From Accumulibacter sp. (lineage in GTDB: Bacteria > Pseudomonadota > Gammaproteobacteria > Burkholderiales > Rhodocyclaceae), in contig NZ_JAMTDX010000098.1 in the NCBI RefSeq assembly GCF_023806625.1, positions 1 to 64,000 on the forward strand: a DNA stretch of 64,000 nucleotides, in the 5' to 3' direction. The notes under the pieces are model-generated. The model ran no database searches and was not told where the DNA came from. It saw only the letters and a list, made by a program, of their open reading frames with translations. A program made the translations under genes and the position numbers. Shown one piece after another: positions 43,317 to 57,974 of the stretch (position 1 is its first letter; the number at the start of each line of letters is the position of its first letter).

Positions 43317-43682
43317 TCAGAGCGTGTGCGTCGGACGCTGCGCCTGCATCACCCCGCCGAGCAGAGCCTCGATCCGTCGCCGCGCCTCGCTGCCCGCTTC
43401 ATCGCTCTTGAAGTGCACACCGATTCCCTGCGCCTTGTTGTTCTGCGCACCGGCCGGCGTGACCCAGACGACCGTCCCGGCGATCGGCAGTTTGGCCGGA
43501 TCGTCCATCAGCGACAGCAGCATGAAAACGTCGTCCCCGAGATTGTAGCCGCGGCTCGTCGGGATGAAGATCCCGCCGTTGCGCAGCAGCGGCATGTAGG
43601 CCGCGTACAGCGCCGACTTCGAATTGATGTTCAGCGACAGGACGCTCGGCCGCGGGCCCCGCGGACCGTCTCCATCAGCCAT
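43317..43682 (-). CDS. pilZ: PilZ domain protein
   Basis: Protein of 121 residues similar to the type IV pilus assembly PilZ encoded between holB and tatD in many proteobacteria. It starts with a variable region, then SVLSLNINSKSALYAAYMPLLRNGG, FIPTSRGYNLGDDVFMLLSL and GTVVWVTPAGAQNNKAQGIGV. The RxxxR cyclic-di-GMP motif of canonical PilZ domains is not evident, as in true PilZ, which works in pilus biogenesis through protein contacts. No pilin gene is in the window. Confidence 0.92.
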   Translation of the reverse strand: MADGDGPRGPRPSVLSLNINSKSALYAAYMPLLRNGGIFIPTSRGYNLGDDVFMLLSLMDDPAKLPIAGTVVWVTPAGAQNNKAQGIGVHFKSDEAGSEARRRIEALLGGVMQAQRPTHTL

Positions 43683-43772
43683 GTCAACTCCTCAGCAACA
43701 GCGATTGGCGATCAGGCGCCCCGGAGCGCGTTCCCTTGCCCGTGCGCTGGTCCGCAACGGCGGCCACGCCGC

Positions 43773-44816
43773 TCAGGCGCGTGCGAAGACCTGCGCGTAA
43801 GCGATGAAGAAGTCTTCGAGGAACAACCGGCCATTGACCGGCTGCCGGCAGCTCAGGCGATATTCTAGCGCCTTTCGGTTGAACGCCAAGAGCCTGTGCG
43901 CGTCGGCAAGCTCGCCGACGCGCTGCAGCGCCGCGGCCTGATCGACGAAGTAGCGCGGGGACAAACCGGCTTTGGCCAGAACCAGGTCGAAAAGCCATTT
44001 CTGCACCCAGTCGAGCGTGCGTCTGAGTGCTGCCGGACGCTTGTCGGCCCTGACGGCCTGGTCGACGGCCGCCGCCGCGGCCAACGGCTCGACTTCGCTC
44101 CCGCGCGCCAGCTCGGCGAGAACCGCCTCGAGCAGAGCGCGCTCGCTGGTCGAGGCGAGGTCGCGCGCGAGCAGCGGCGAGCCGCCGCTGAGCGCCAGCC
44201 AGCGGTCCGGATCCCGGACCCCGGCCTCGTCGAGCCAGCGCCTGGCCAGCGCCGCCTCGGGGCGGCGCAGCGCGACGAGCTGGCAGCGGCTGCGGATCGT
44301 CGGCAGCAGCTGACTCGGCTCGTCCGACACGAGAAGGAACAGCGTCGAAGGAATCGGCTCCTCGAGCGACTTGAGCAGCGCGTTCGCCGTCGCACGGTTC
44401 ATCGCTTCGGCGGGATGCAGCAGAACCACCCGCGCACCCTGGCGGTGCGTCCCGACGTGCAGGAAGTCGTCGAGCCCGCGCACCTGATCGATGGTGATCT
44501 GCTCGCTCGGCTTCTTCCTGCTCGTCTCGCCGTCCTGGCCGGCCGGAGCGGCGTCCGTCGCTGGCGCGAGCGCTTCCGGTTGAAGCAGGCGCAGGTCGGG
44601 ATGATGGCCGTCGGCGACCCAGCCGCAGGCCAGACAGCGACCACAGGCCTCTCCCGACGCCGCCGGCCGCTCGCAGAGCAGCGCCGCGGCGAAGGCCAGG
44701 GCGAGCTCGAACTTGCCGATCCCGCGCTGTCCGCAGACGAGCAGCGCGTGCGGCAGCCGCTCGCGCCTGCGCTGCAGCTGCGCCCAGCTCACCGGATGCA
44801 GATCGATCGTTCTCAT
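43773..44816 (-). CDS. holB: DNA polymerase III delta' subunit
   Basis: Clamp-loader subunit of 347 residues. The P-loop region reads [18 protein letters not shown], followed by a zinc module CGRCLACGW and HHPDLRLL. Then come [34 protein letters not shown] and [10 protein letters not shown], the sensor-1/SRC motif typical of DnaX/HolB proteins. The start ATG 44816 overlaps the tmk stop (ATGA). It is followed by pilZ. Essential in replication. Confidence 0.94.
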   Translation of the reverse strand: MRTIDLHPVSWAQLQRRRERLPHALLVCGQRGIGKFELALAFAAALLCERPAASGEACGRCLACGWVADGHHPDLRLLQPEALAPATDAAPAGQDGETSRKKPSEQITIDQVRGLDDFLHVGTHRQGARVVLLHPAEAMNRATANALLKSLEEPIPSTLFLLVSDEPSQLLPTIRSRCQLVALRRPEAALARRWLDEAGVRDPDRWLALSGGSPLLARDLASTSERALLEAVLAELARGSEVEPLAAAAAVDQAVRADKRPAALRRTLDWVQKWLFDLVLAKAGLSPRYFVDQAAALQRVGELADAHRLLAFNRKALEYRLSCRQPVNGRLFLEDFFIAYAQVFARA

Positions 44817-45448
44817 CGACAATGGCTGGCGATCGTTTCCTCGACGGTCCTGCCGACCGCCTCGGGCGACTGGCTCGCGTCGATCACCCGGATTCGCCAC
44901 GGCGCTGCCGCCGCCCGCTCCAGATACGCGCGACGGACGCGTTCGTGGAATCCGGCCTGCTCGCGTTCGAAGCGGTCGAGGCTGCGCGCCTGCGCGGCGA
45001 TCCGCTGGCCGGCGAGCGCTGCCGGCAGATCGAAGAGCACCGTCAGATCGGGCTGCAGATGCCCGTGCACCCAACTTTCGAGCTGCTCGAACTTGCCCCG
45101 GTCGAGGCCGCGCCCCCCGCTCTGGTAGGCGTAGGTGGCGTCGCTGAAGCGGTCGCAGAGAACCCAGTCGCCGCGCGCGAGAGCCGGCTCGACGAGCTGC
45201 GCGAGGTGCTCGCGACGCGCCGCGAACATCAGCAGCGCCTCGGTCTCGAGGTGCATCGACTCGCCGAGCAGCAGCCCGCGGAGCTTTTCGCCGAGCGCGG
45301 TGCCACCGGGCTCGCGGGTCGTCACGACACGCCGGCCGCGGCTGGTGATGAAGGCCGCAGCCGCGGCGAGATGGCTGCTCTTGCCGGCCCCGTCGATCCC
45401 TTCGAAGGTGATGAACCGGCCGCGCGGCGAATGCTGCTCCGAACTCAC
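44813..45448 (-). CDS. tmk: Thymidylate kinase
   Basis: Phosphorylates dTMP to dTDP. The 211-residue product has P-loop [13 protein letters not shown] at about 13-25, the TREPGGT substrate loop, and the DRF motif in [14 protein letters not shown], with the lid region after [14 protein letters not shown]. The start is GTG 45448, overlapping the stop of mltG (GTGA); an open frame continues upstream through mltG in another phase and is meaningless. Gene order mltG-tmk-holB is the standard one. Confidence 0.95.
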   Translation of the reverse strand: MSSEQHSPRGRFITFEGIDGAGKSSHLAAAAAFITSRGRRVVTTREPGGTALGEKLRGLLLGESMHLETEALLMFAARREHLAQLVEPALARGDWVLCDRFSDATYAYQSGGRGLDRGKFEQLESWVHGHLQPDLTVLFDLPAALAGQRIAAQARSLDRFEREQAGFHERVRRAYLERAAAAPWRIRVIDASQSPEAVGRTVEETIASHCR

Positions 45449-46446
45449 CGCTGGCCGCCCTTCTGGTAGCGGGTCACCGCGTCGTTGTGCTCGGCGAGCG
45501 TGCGCGAGAAGTGGCTGCTGCCGTCGCCGCGGGCGACGAAGTAGAGCGCGGCGCCGGGCGCCGGATTCAACGCCGCGCGCAGCGACGCGAGACCGACCAT
45601 GGCAATCGGCGTCGGCGGCAGACCACGGCGGGTGTAGGTGTTCCACGGGGTATCGGCGAGCAGGTCGCGGCGACGCAGGTTGCCGTCGAAACCCGCCCCG
45701 ATTCCGTAAATGACCGTCGGGTCGCTTTGCAGGGGCATCCCCGAGCGCAGACGGTTGACCAGGACGCCGGCGACCAGCGGCCGGTCGTCGGCGTGGCCGG
45801 TCTCCTTCTCGACCAGCGAGGCGATGACCAGCGCCTCGGCGGGACTGCGGTACGGCAGACCGGCGGTGCGCGCCGCCCACTCGCGCGCGAGATGGGCGTG
45901 CATCGCCCGGTAGGCCCGGGCGAGCAGATCGACATCGCTGCTGCCCCTGGCGAACAGGTAGGTATCCGGAAAGAACGCGCCCTCGGCGGGAATCCCGGCG
46001 GCGCCGATGCGCTGCATGATCTCCTCGTCGCCGAGACCGGCCGTATCGTGCCGGAGGTCCGGGTGAGCGTCGAGGCGCTCCCGCCACTGGCGGAAAGTCC
46101 ACCCCTCGATCAGCGCCACCTCGGCCTGGTCGAAATCGCCCCGGGTCAGTTTCCTGAGCAGGTCGATCGGCGTCGTCCCGCGGCTGATCGCGTAGCTCCC
46201 GGCCTTGATCGACGACTCGACGCCGGTCAGACGGGCGAGCACGACGATCACCCAGCGGTCGAGATCGGCTCCGGCGGCGGCGATCTCGCGCAACGCCGCA
46301 CGCAGACTGCTCCCCGGCTCGATGGTGAACTCGACCGTGTCGGCCGACAGGCCGATCGGCGCCCAGGTCAGCACGGCGAAGCCGGCTCCGGCAGAGGCCA
46401 GCGCCAGGAAGAGAATCGACAGCAGGCGACGAAGGAGTGGGCGCAT
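45445..46446 (-). CDS. mltG: Endolytic peptidoglycan transglycosylase MltG
   Basis: Inner-membrane lytic transglycosylase of 333 residues that releases new glycan chains. One N-terminal membrane segment (about 8-28), a LysM-like portion ([20 protein letters not shown]), then the catalytic YceG domain with [16 protein letters not shown] and the catalytic Glu in [11 protein letters not shown], and the closing QSDPTVIYG and [13 protein letters not shown] blocks. ATG 46446 starts the membrane helix; an earlier in-frame ATG is unlikely. First gene of a tightly overlapped operon. Confidence 0.95.
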   Translation of the reverse strand: MRPLLRRLLSILFLALASAGAGFAVLTWAPIGLSADTVEFTIEPGSSLRAALREIAAAGADLDRWVIVVLARLTGVESSIKAGSYAISRGTTPIDLLRKLTRGDFDQAEVALIEGWTFRQWRERLDAHPDLRHDTAGLGDEEIMQRIGAAGIPAEGAFFPDTYLFARGSSDVDLLARAYRAMHAHLAREWAARTAGLPYRSPAEALVIASLVEKETGHADDRPLVAGVLVNRLRSGMPLQSDPTVIYGIGAGFDGNLRRRDLLADTPWNTYTRRGLPPTPIAMVGLASLRAALNPAPGAALYFVARGDGSSHFSRTLAEHNDAVTRYQKGGQR

Positions 46447-46501
46447 CAGGGAGGCGCAGCCGCGGGCAGGCTGCTGCGCAACGGGAGAATGGTCGGCGAC
46501 T

Positions 46502-46517
46502 GGGCCTATAATAGCCC
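46502..46517. promoter_or_regulatory. Symmetric TATAAT element between mltG and ygfZ
   Basis: A consensus TATAAT lies at 46507-46512 facing ygfZ, within GGGC(8)GCCC, so the opposite strand reads TATTAT toward mltG. The palindrome could serve as -10 for both divergent genes or as an operator. No clear -35 hexamer was found on either side. Confidence 0.4.
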
Positions 46518-46643
46518 AACGCTGCCTTCGTGAACCGACTGGCTGCGGCACGGCACCGCCGCCCGCGCCGGCTTCCCGAACCTTTCCCCGGATCGGTCAC
46601 TCTACGGCATGGCCTCCTCCCCGACCAACGAGATGAGCGAACG

Positions 46644-47681
46644 ATGAAATCGAACTGGCTGGACTTCCTTCGTGCCTCGGGCGCACGCATCGATCAGCAA
46701 CTCGTCGCCGATTTCGGCGACCCCGCAGGCGAACTCGTCGCCGCGCAGGAGCAAACGATCTTCTCGCCGCTCTCTCACCTCGGGCTGATCGCGGTCAGCG
46801 GGCCGGAAGCGGCGGACTTTCTGCACAATCAGCTGACCAGCGACGTCCGCCACCTGCCCGGCGAAATGGCCCAGCATTCGGCGTGGTGCTCGGCCAAGGG
46901 ACGGATGCTCGCCAGCCTGCTGGTTTTCCGGATCGGTCCCGACTACTTCCTCCAGCTTTCCGCCGACCTCGTCGAGCCGACGCTCAGGCGCCTGCAGATG
47001 TTCGTGCTGCGCAGCCGGCTGACCCTCGGCGATGCGTCCGACGAGGATGCGCGCGTCGGCGTGTCGGGACCCGGCGCCGAGACAGCCCTGCGCGCCGCCG
47101 GCCTGCCGGTCCCCGAACTGCCGCTGGCCGTCGCTGCTTTCCCGGCCGGGGTGGTCATTCGCCTCGATCGGACGCGCTGGGAAGTGGTCGTCGACTGCGA
47201 CGCCGCGCCGATGGTCTGGCAGCAGCTGACCACCCGCGCGCGGCCCGCTGGAAGCCGCGCCTGGCAATGGCTCGACATCTGCCTGGGAGTACCGCTGATC
47301 ACCGCCGCGACGAGCGAGGAGTTCGTCCCGCAGATGGCCGGTTTCGACCGGCTCGGCGCGCTGAGCTTTCGCAAGGGCTGCTACCCCGGCCAGGAAGTCG
47401 TCGCCCGCACGCAGTACCTCGGCAAGGTCAAGCGCCATCTCTACCGCGCACACTCCGCCGCGCCGCTGCTCCCGGGGCAGCTCGTCTATTCGCCGGCAAA
47501 CCCGCAGCAGCACTGCGGCGTCGTCGCCAACGCCGCGCCGTCGCCCGCCGGCGGTCACGACGCACTGGTCGTCGCTCAGGACAACTTCGTTCCCGCCGGC
47601 GACGCCCAGCTCGAACTCGCCAGCCCCGGCGGCGCGGCGATCCGCGTCGGCCCGATGGTCGATGTCGCCAGTGCTCCCTGA
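46644..47681 (+). CDS. ygfZ: YgfZ/GcvT-domain folate-binding protein (iron-sulfur cluster maintenance)
   Basis: Tetrahydrofolate-dependent protein of 345 residues that helps assemble or repair certain Fe-S enzymes. The hallmark motif [12 protein letters not shown] is intact at about residues 248-259. Upstream are [18 protein letters not shown] and [10 protein letters not shown], typical of the GcvT-like fold. The start ATG 46644 gives the family's N-terminus; in-frame codons upstream to 46530 lie in the promoter region. Confidence 0.94.
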   Translation: MKSNWLDFLRASGARIDQQLVADFGDPAGELVAAQEQTIFSPLSHLGLIAVSGPEAADFLHNQLTSDVRHLPGEMAQHSAWCSAKGRMLASLLVFRIGPDYFLQLSADLVEPTLRRLQMFVLRSRLTLGDASDEDARVGVSGPGAETALRAAGLPVPELPLAVAAFPAGVVIRLDRTRWEVVVDCDAAPMVWQQLTTRARPAGSRAWQWLDICLGVPLITAATSEEFVPQMAGFDRLGALSFRKGCYPGQEVVARTQYLGKVKRHLYRAHSAAPLLPGQLVYSPANPQQHCGVVANAAPSPAGGHDALVVAQDNFVPAGDAQLELASPGGAAIRVGPMVDVASAP

Positions 47682-48527
47682 GCGCGTCGTTGGGACCTGC
47701 TGACCGCGGCGTCACGGGCCTTGCGCGCAGGCCGAAGAGTGGCCGGGCGCCGGCATCGCTCGACGGGTCCCGCGGATGTGCCTGATCCTCGTCGCCTGGC
47801 AGGCCCACCCCGACTACCCGCTGGTCGTCGCGGCGAACCGCGACGAGTTCTTCAGCCGCCCCGCCGCGCCAGCCGCGTTCTGGGATGAAGCGCCGCAGGT
47901 CCTCGCCGGACGCGACCTCGAAGCCGGCGGCACCTGGCTGGGCGTCAGCCGCGGGCAGCGTTTCGCGGCGCTGACCAACTACCGCGAGGGAGGCCGACAG
48001 GTCACCGGTGCGCCCTCGCGCGGTGCGCTGGTCGCCGAATTCCTGACCGGCGGCGCCGACCCCGGCGACTATCTCGCGCAGGTCGACCGGCGCGCCGCGC
48101 AGTACAACGGCTTCAACCTCTTCGCCGGCGACGGCGATCGACTCGCTTACCTGAGCAACCGCAGCAACGGCGGAATCCGCTGGCTGCCACCCGGGATTTA
48201 CGGGCTGTCCAATCACCTGCTCGACACCCCGTGGCCCAAGCTGGCCTCGGCGCGCGCAGCGTTCGCCGAAGCGCTCGCCGGACTGCCGGCCGAGACCCGG
48301 TTCTTCGAGCTGCTCGCCGACGACGAAATCGTCCCCGACGCGCACCTTCCCGAAACCGGCGTCCCGCTCGCCTGGGAGCGCATCCTCTCGGCGGTCTTCG
48401 TCCGCTCGCCGAACTACGGCACGCGCGCGTCGACGCTGCTGACCCGCCATCGCGACGGGCGCATCCTCCTCCGCGAGCGCAGCTTCGACGCTGCCGCGCA
48501 GCCGGCCGGGGAGGTCTGCGAGGCCTT

Positions 48528-49483
<956 letters not shown>

Positions 49484-49558
49484 CTAGCGCAGGCGGCGGC
49501 CGCTTCCCCGCCCGGCCTGAAGCACACCGCGCAGCGCCCGCGACCGGCTCGCGCCGGG

Positions 49559-49933
49559 CTACAGCCGATCGCCGCGCAACCGGCTCTGCCAGGCCCGCAA
49601 GGCCATCGCCAGCTTGCCCGAGAGCGTCACGTAATCACCGTAGAGCAGCGCGTAGGCGTCGGCCGACCGCCCCTCGGCGGCGAGTTCGATGACCCGCGCG
49701 GCCATCTCGTGGAATTCGCCGTGCACGCGGTCGACTTCCCGATACGTCTCCGCTTCTCGGTCGGCGCTCGACAAGCCTGGCCCGCACAGCCATCGGCCCA
49801 GGTCGCAGCGGTCGCTCGCCCGCAGGTCGACGGCGGCGATGTCCGGGCGCGCCTCGAGCACCGCCCGGGACAGTTCGACCATCCAGCGCGCGTGCGCGCC
49901 GATCGCCTCCTCGATTTCCGTCTCGATACTCAA
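49559..49933 (-). CDS. Stand-alone CZB (zinc-binding) domain protein
   Basis: Protein of 124 residues consisting almost only of a chemoreceptor zinc-binding domain. The zinc ligands fit the 3His/Cys pattern: His14 in AIGAHARWM, Cys43 in CDLGRWL, His71 and His75 in VHGEFHEMA. CZB domains sense zinc or hypochlorous acid and are usually attached to chemoreceptors or diguanylate cyclases. Here the domain is free, so it would regulate a partner protein. No chemotaxis gene is in the window. Confidence 0.88.
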   Translation of the reverse strand: MSIETEIEEAIGAHARWMVELSRAVLEARPDIAAVDLRASDRCDLGRWLCGPGLSSADREAETYREVDRVHGEFHEMAARVIELAAEGRSADAYALLYGDYVTLSGKLAMALRAWQSRLRGDRL

Positions 49934-50063
49934 GTCGCCACCTCCCCGGCGGCTCCGGAAGACCGGCGATTATACTGCGTCCGCCGGCTCCTGCACGGGT
50001 TCGCCTTCGCGCAAGGCGATTGCCCGAAGGCGATCGGCCCTGGCCTGCGCACTGGAACGAGCC

Positions 50064-50990
50064 TCACGGAATCAGCGACCACTCGATCTGGTCGCTGCGC
50101 TCGACTCCGTCGGTCAGCGCGCGGCACAGAGCGACCAACTCGCGCATCCCCGCGGTGCGGAACTTCCGGGTGTGCCAGACGAAGTGGAAATGCCGGCGCA
50201 GGTCGAGTTCGGGCGTCTCGATCGGCGCCAGACTGCCACGCCGGAAAGCCTCGCGCAGCGCCAGGCGCGAGATGCAGGCGACGCCGAGGCCAAACTCGAC
50301 GGCGCGCTTGATCGCCTCGGTATGCTCGAGTTCGAGCCGGATGTTCAGCGGCCGGAGGACATGGCGGAGAGCCTGATCGAGCGTTTCCCGCGTCCCCGAG
50401 CCGGGTTCGCGGACGATCCAGTCCTCGCCGGCGAGTTCGCCGACGGTCGCCGAGCCGCGCCTCGCCAGCGGATGATCCGGCGCAGCGAAGACCACCAGCT
50501 CGTCGGCGACCCACGATTCGACGTGCAGGTCAGGATGATGGCAGTGGCCCTCGATCAGCCCGAGATCGAGCTCGTGTCGCGCGAGCAGCTCGACGATCGT
50601 CGCCGTGTTATGGACGCGAAGCTGGACCTCGCTTTCCGGGTGTCGACGGAGGAAATCGGCGACGATCAGCGTCGCCAGATAATTGCCGATGGTCAGCGTC
50701 GCGCCGATGCGCAGCCTTCCGTAGCCGGCGCGCCCCTCGAGCGCGCTTTCGAGCGCCTGCGCGCGCTCGATCAGCTCGACCGCTTCGGGGAGCAGCGCTT
50801 GCCCGAGTTCGTTGAGCCGCAGCGACTTGCCGAACCTGTCGAAGAGTTGCGTGTCGAATTGTCGTTCGAGCTCGCCGAGCGCCGCACTGGCCGCCGATTG
50901 CGACAGCGCGAGTTCGTCGGCCGCGCGCGAGACGCTTTCGTGCCGGGCGATGGCGACGAAGACGGCGATCTGCCGCAGGCTGAAGCGCAT
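50064..50990 (-). CDS. LysR-family regulator divergent from fpr (FinR-like)
   Basis: DNA-binding regulator of 308 residues. The winged helix is at the N-terminus (RQIAVFVAIARHESVSRAADELALSQSAAS), followed by a two-lobe ligand domain (LRIGATLTIGNYLATLI). It is transcribed divergently from the ferredoxin-NADP reductase gene with about 90 bases between. In Pseudomonas a LysR regulator (FinR) in this arrangement activates fpr under superoxide stress; the same role is likely here by position. Confidence 0.92.
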   Translation of the reverse strand: MRFSLRQIAVFVAIARHESVSRAADELALSQSAASAALGELERQFDTQLFDRFGKSLRLNELGQALLPEAVELIERAQALESALEGRAGYGRLRIGATLTIGNYLATLIVADFLRRHPESEVQLRVHNTATIVELLARHELDLGLIEGHCHHPDLHVESWVADELVVFAAPDHPLARRGSATVGELAGEDWIVREPGSGTRETLDQALRHVLRPLNIRLELEHTEAIKRAVEFGLGVACISRLALREAFRRGSLAPIETPELDLRRHFHFVWHTRKFRTAGMRELVALCRALTDGVERSDQIEWSLIP

Positions 50991-51010
50991 AGTGACTCTT
51001 CCGATAGTTC

Positions 51011-51039
51011 TTATTCAAACAATCTGCTTTGCGGATACT
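51011..51039 (+). promoter_or_regulatory. Candidate promoter of fpr
   Basis: TTATTC at 51011-51016 and GATACT at 51034-51039 are 17 bases apart, a weak promoter of the kind that needs an activator. It lies in the intergenic region shared with the LysR gene. AT-rich sequence just upstream is where the regulator would bind. Confidence 0.4.
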
Positions 51040-51079
51040 AGCATCGGCAACTACGATCAGCCGGTTTCCGGAACACAAG

Positions 51080-51868
51080 ATGGCCAACCTGATGAGCACC
51101 TTCTCCGCCCAGAAAGTCCTGTCGGTCCACCACTGGAACGACAGCCTGTTCAGCTTCCGCACCACCCGCGACCCGGGCCTGCGTTTCCTCAACGGGCAGT
51201 TCGTGATGATCGGACTGCCGCAGCAAGGCAAGCCGCTGAGCCGCGCGTACAGCATCGCCAGCGCCAATCACGACGAATTTCTCGAGTTCCTGAGCATCAA
51301 GGTGCCCGGCGGCCCGCTGACCTCGAAGCTCCAGCACCTCGCCGTCGGTGACGAGGTCGTCGTCAGCCGCAAGCCGACCGGCACGCTCGTCCTGCGCGAC
51401 CTGCGTCCGGGCGAGCACCTCTACCTGCTGGCCACCGGGACCGGTCTCGCACCGTTCATCAGCCTGATCCAGGATCCCGAGACCTGGGAGCGCTTCGCGA
51501 AGGTCGTGCTGATCCATGGCGTCCGGCGAGTCGCCGACCTCGCCTACCGCGAGTTCATCAGCGAGGACCTGCCGCAGCACGAGTTCTTCGGTGATCTCGT
51601 CCGCAACCGGCTGATCTACTACCCGACGGTCACCCGCGAGCTCTTCGTCCATCAGGGGCGGATCACCGAACTGATCGACAGCGGGCGCCTGTCCGCCGAC
51701 ATCGGCCTGCCGCCGCTCGACCCGACGCGCGACCGGGCGATGGTCTGCGGCAGTCCGGCGATGATCCGCGACTGTTGCGCGGTGCTCGACTCGCGCGGCT
51801 TCAAGGTCTCGCCGTACATCGGCGCGCAGGGAGACTACCTGATCGAACGCGCCTTCGTCGACAAGTAG
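51080..51868 (+). CDS. fpr: Ferredoxin/flavodoxin-NADP+ reductase
   Basis: FAD enzyme of about 258-262 residues that passes electrons between NADPH and ferredoxin or flavodoxin. FAD-binding RAYSIASANHD, the NADP-binding ATGTGLAPFISLI, and MVCGSPAMIRD are all present; the C-terminus is AFVDK, the bacterial type. ATG 51080 and ATG 51092 are both in frame; the second matches the N-terminus of Pseudomonas FprA better (STFSAQKVLSVHHW). It functions in Fe-S repair and oxidative stress. Confidence 0.94.
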   Translation: MANLMSTFSAQKVLSVHHWNDSLFSFRTTRDPGLRFLNGQFVMIGLPQQGKPLSRAYSIASANHDEFLEFLSIKVPGGPLTSKLQHLAVGDEVVVSRKPTGTLVLRDLRPGEHLYLLATGTGLAPFISLIQDPETWERFAKVVLIHGVRRVADLAYREFISEDLPQHEFFGDLVRNRLIYYPTVTRELFVHQGRITELIDSGRLSADIGLPPLDPTRDRAMVCGSPAMIRDCCAVLDSRGFKVSPYIGAQGDYLIERAFVDK

Positions 51869-52003
51869 GCCGGCCGCGCCGAAGACCGTTTCACGGGGAT
51901 ACGCGGGCGAGTACCGCTGCTCGCCGCGACTCGGGTAGACTTGGCGCCTGCGCGGCACGCCGTCACGTGCCGGCCGATGCTCACCCGTTTGCGACCGACC
52001 GCC

Positions 52004-53667
<1,664 letters not shown>

Positions 53668-53671
<4 letters not shown>

Positions 53672-54333
53672 ATTTCGCCGCGCAGCACCCGCGCTTCCGA
53701 CTCGGTGAGCGCGATCTCGCGGCTCTTGGTCAGCCAGTACGCGGCAAAGGCGAAGATCCCGGCCGCCTCGACGTAGAAGACCAGCGAGCCGTACTGGCGG
53801 AAGAGCGTATTGACCAGCCAGGCGATCGCCGGCGAGACGATCATCAGCACGGCGAGAACCTGATAGCGGCGGCGGTAACGCGCCTGGACTTCGGGATCCT
53901 CGAGCAGGCGCAGCGTGTCAGGCGAACAACGCACACAGACGAAAGCGATGCACACGAAGAAGAGGATCGCACAACTGCCGTGCAGCGAGAGCTTCGCGCA
54001 CGACTCACCGCAGGCCCACTCCATCGGGAAGATTGCGATGCCCAGGGCCATCACTCCGGCGAAGTTCAGAACGTAGTTCTCGATCCGGCTGTAGCCCTTA
54101 TATAGGTAGAGGAAGACGCCGACCGCGAAGAGAATGCCGACGAACCAGTCGCGCATCGACCGGCCATCGACCGTCGCGTGGTAGTACGCGCTCATCGAGT
54201 CCTGCAGCGGCAGCCCGACGTAGATCCGCCCACCGATCCAGAGCAGGAACGGGAAGCAGACGGCGATCACCGCCACGCCGATGCGCAGCGACAGGTAGGT
54301 ACCCAGGACGTGCTTGTCGAGACGGTCGTTCAT
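53668..54333 (-). CDS. Hypothetical multi-spanning membrane protein
   Basis: Protein of 221 residues with about six membrane segments. Distinct features are a conserved-looking loop SMSAYYHATVDGRSMRDWFVG after segment 1 and a cysteine pair MEWACGESCAKLSLHGS in the middle. The pattern recalls uncharacterised DUF998-like membrane proteins. I do not know its function. Convergent with ettA. Confidence 0.75.
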
Positions 54334-54418
54334 CGTTCTGTTCTCCGGGCTTCGGGTGGATCATCGCCGGCCGGCGTCCGCGCAGCCGACGGCAAACGCC
54401 GCAGGTCTTGCTGTCAGT

Positions 54419-56608
<2,190 letters not shown>

Positions 56609-56618
56609 GGCGGCCCCC

Positions 56619-57308
56619 TCAGGCGATCCGGGAGAACTCGAAGATCGAGTCGATCGCCCGGCCGTTCCAGCGGTATTCGAGATACGCCGAATGCCGGCAG
56701 TTGCCGAGCAGCCGTGGCGAGAACGCGGCAAGGCACTGGCCGTCGTCGCGGCGCACCGAAGGATAGACGACACCCGGCAAACCGGCCTCGCGCACTCGCC
56801 GGCCGAGCGCCTGCGCCGCGCGGTATTCGGCGCGGTCGAGGATCGCCGGGTCGCTGACCGCGGCGTCGCGCAGGTCGGCGACCTCGCCGGCGGCAGTGAC
56901 CGAGTACAGACGCATCGACAGCTTCATCGGCGCCTGACTGGTCGCCGCGAGAAAGCGCGCCGAGTGATACGCGGTCTCGGCGATCGCCGTCGGCGTCTCG
57001 CGAGCGCAGTAGAAGACGCCGTACGATCCGTCGCTGAAGCGGCTGCCGAGCGGATTGCGGTGGGTGAACGCGGCCATGATCGGCCCGCTGCCCGGGCCAA
57101 AGACGCGCTCGGCGCGCGGCACGAGTTCGATCTGCCCGACCTCGTCGCGCAGCCGGTCGTTGGTCAGCGCCTCGAGCGCGTAGAGCGCGTCGAAGTCCTC
57201 GGCCGAGGCGACGCGCTCGAAGACGTTGATCGCCGGATAACGGCTCGGAATCACCCGCCAGGCGGGGTTCCAGTCGAGCCGCGCAGTCGGCAGCAGCGGC
57301 TCGCTCAC
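56619..57308 (-). CDS. RES-domain toxin
   Basis: Toxin of a Xre-RES module, 229 residues. The RES pattern is visible in [20 protein letters not shown] at the N-terminus, [19 protein letters not shown] and the later [14 protein letters not shown]; the conserved Arg, Glu and Ser residues name the family. RES toxins degrade or ADP-ribosylate NAD+ or related targets, stopping growth. The start is GTG 57308, overlapping the antitoxin stop (GTGA), so both are made together. Confidence 0.9.
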   Translation of the reverse strand: MSEPLLPTARLDWNPAWRVIPSRYPAINVFERVASAEDFDALYALEALTNDRLRDEVGQIELVPRAERVFGPGSGPIMAAFTHRNPLGSRFSDGSYGVFYCARETPTAIAETAYHSARFLAATSQAPMKLSMRLYSVTAAGEVADLRDAAVSDPAILDRAEYRAAQALGRRVREAGLPGVVYPSVRRDDGQCLAAFSPRLLGNCRHSAYLEYRWNGRAIDSIFEFSRIA

Positions 57309-57736
57309 GCCCAGCCGCCGCGCATCGCGTCGAGATACTGGCGCACGACGAGCAGGTCGCCGACGTTGCCGCCGAGCATCCGCTCGAGCGCGCTGCGCCC
57401 GCCGAAGATCGCCGCCTCGTTCGGCCTGCGCACCCAGCCGTCGGCCGCTTCGGCCTCGGGCAGCAGGATCTGCAGCGCCTTGTAGATCCCGAGCAGGTAC
57501 GAGAGGCGTTCGACCGTGTCGCGGCTCGGCCGCGCGTCGGCCGGTGCCGACTTCCACTTGAAGAAGGTCGAACGCCCCGGCGAACCGAGCAGGACGATCT
57601 GCTCCTCGACGCTCAGCCGCCAGTCGCGGGCGATGTTGAAGAAGGTCCGCAGCCCGGCCGCGGACATTTCCCTGATCCCCGGTTGCGCCACCTGCCGGAT
57701 CATCTGCCGCGCCGGCGCTGCGCCAGTCCTGGTCAT
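57305..57736 (-). CDS. Xre/MbcA/ParS-type antitoxin
   Basis: Antitoxin of 143 residues paired with the RES toxin. The helix-turn-helix-like part is LSVEEQIVLLGSPGRSTFFKWK and the C-terminal toxin-binding part ends ALERMLGGNVGDLLVVRQYLDAMRGGW, with the tryptophan-ending tail of this family. The start ATG 57736 follows GGGAG. The upstream frame to 58012 has no start signal. It probably represses its own operon through the palindrome at 57770-57785. Confidence 0.9.
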   Translation of the reverse strand: MTRTGAAPARQMIRQVAQPGIREMSAAGLRTFFNIARDWRLSVEEQIVLLGSPGRSTFFKWKSAPADARPSRDTVERLSYLLGIYKALQILLPEAEAADGWVRRPNEAAIFGGRSALERMLGGNVGDLLVVRQYLDAMRGGWA

Positions 57737-57769
57737 CTGCGTCTCCCTGTAAGCGACGACGCGTATTTT

Positions 57770-57785
57770 AGTCCACTTCTGGACT
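57770..57785 (-). promoter_or_regulatory. Palindromic operator candidate for the Xre-RES operon
   Basis: AGTCCA at 57770-57775 and TGGACT at 57780-57785 form a perfect 6-bp inverted repeat. On the minus strand a -10-like ACTAAAATA overlaps it, 34 bases before the antitoxin ATG, where autorepression is expected. Confidence 0.55.
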
Positions 57786-57946
57786 GGTGACCAGCGCAGC
57801 GGACGATCACCGCCTTCTGCCGCTGGCCCGACAACCGCCTCGCGCTGTCGGGAGGGCGCGGCTGCGCCAAGCGGCGGTGTTGCGGCGATCGATTGCCGCC
57901 GAAGCGACCAGGCTCCGCAAGCGCGGCGCCAGGCGGACCCGTGGCC

Positions 57947-57974
57947 GAATGTCGCGCGACATCGTGTCACATTC
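57947..57974. promoter_or_regulatory. Nested palindrome upstream of the TonB-dependent receptor
   Basis: ATGTCGCGCGACAT at 57949-57962 is a perfect 14-bp palindrome, and GAATGT at 57947-57952 also pairs with ACATTC at 57969-57974. It lies about 65-90 bases before the receptor ATG. A plausible operator for a metal-responsive regulator; the regulator is not identified. Confidence 0.45.
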
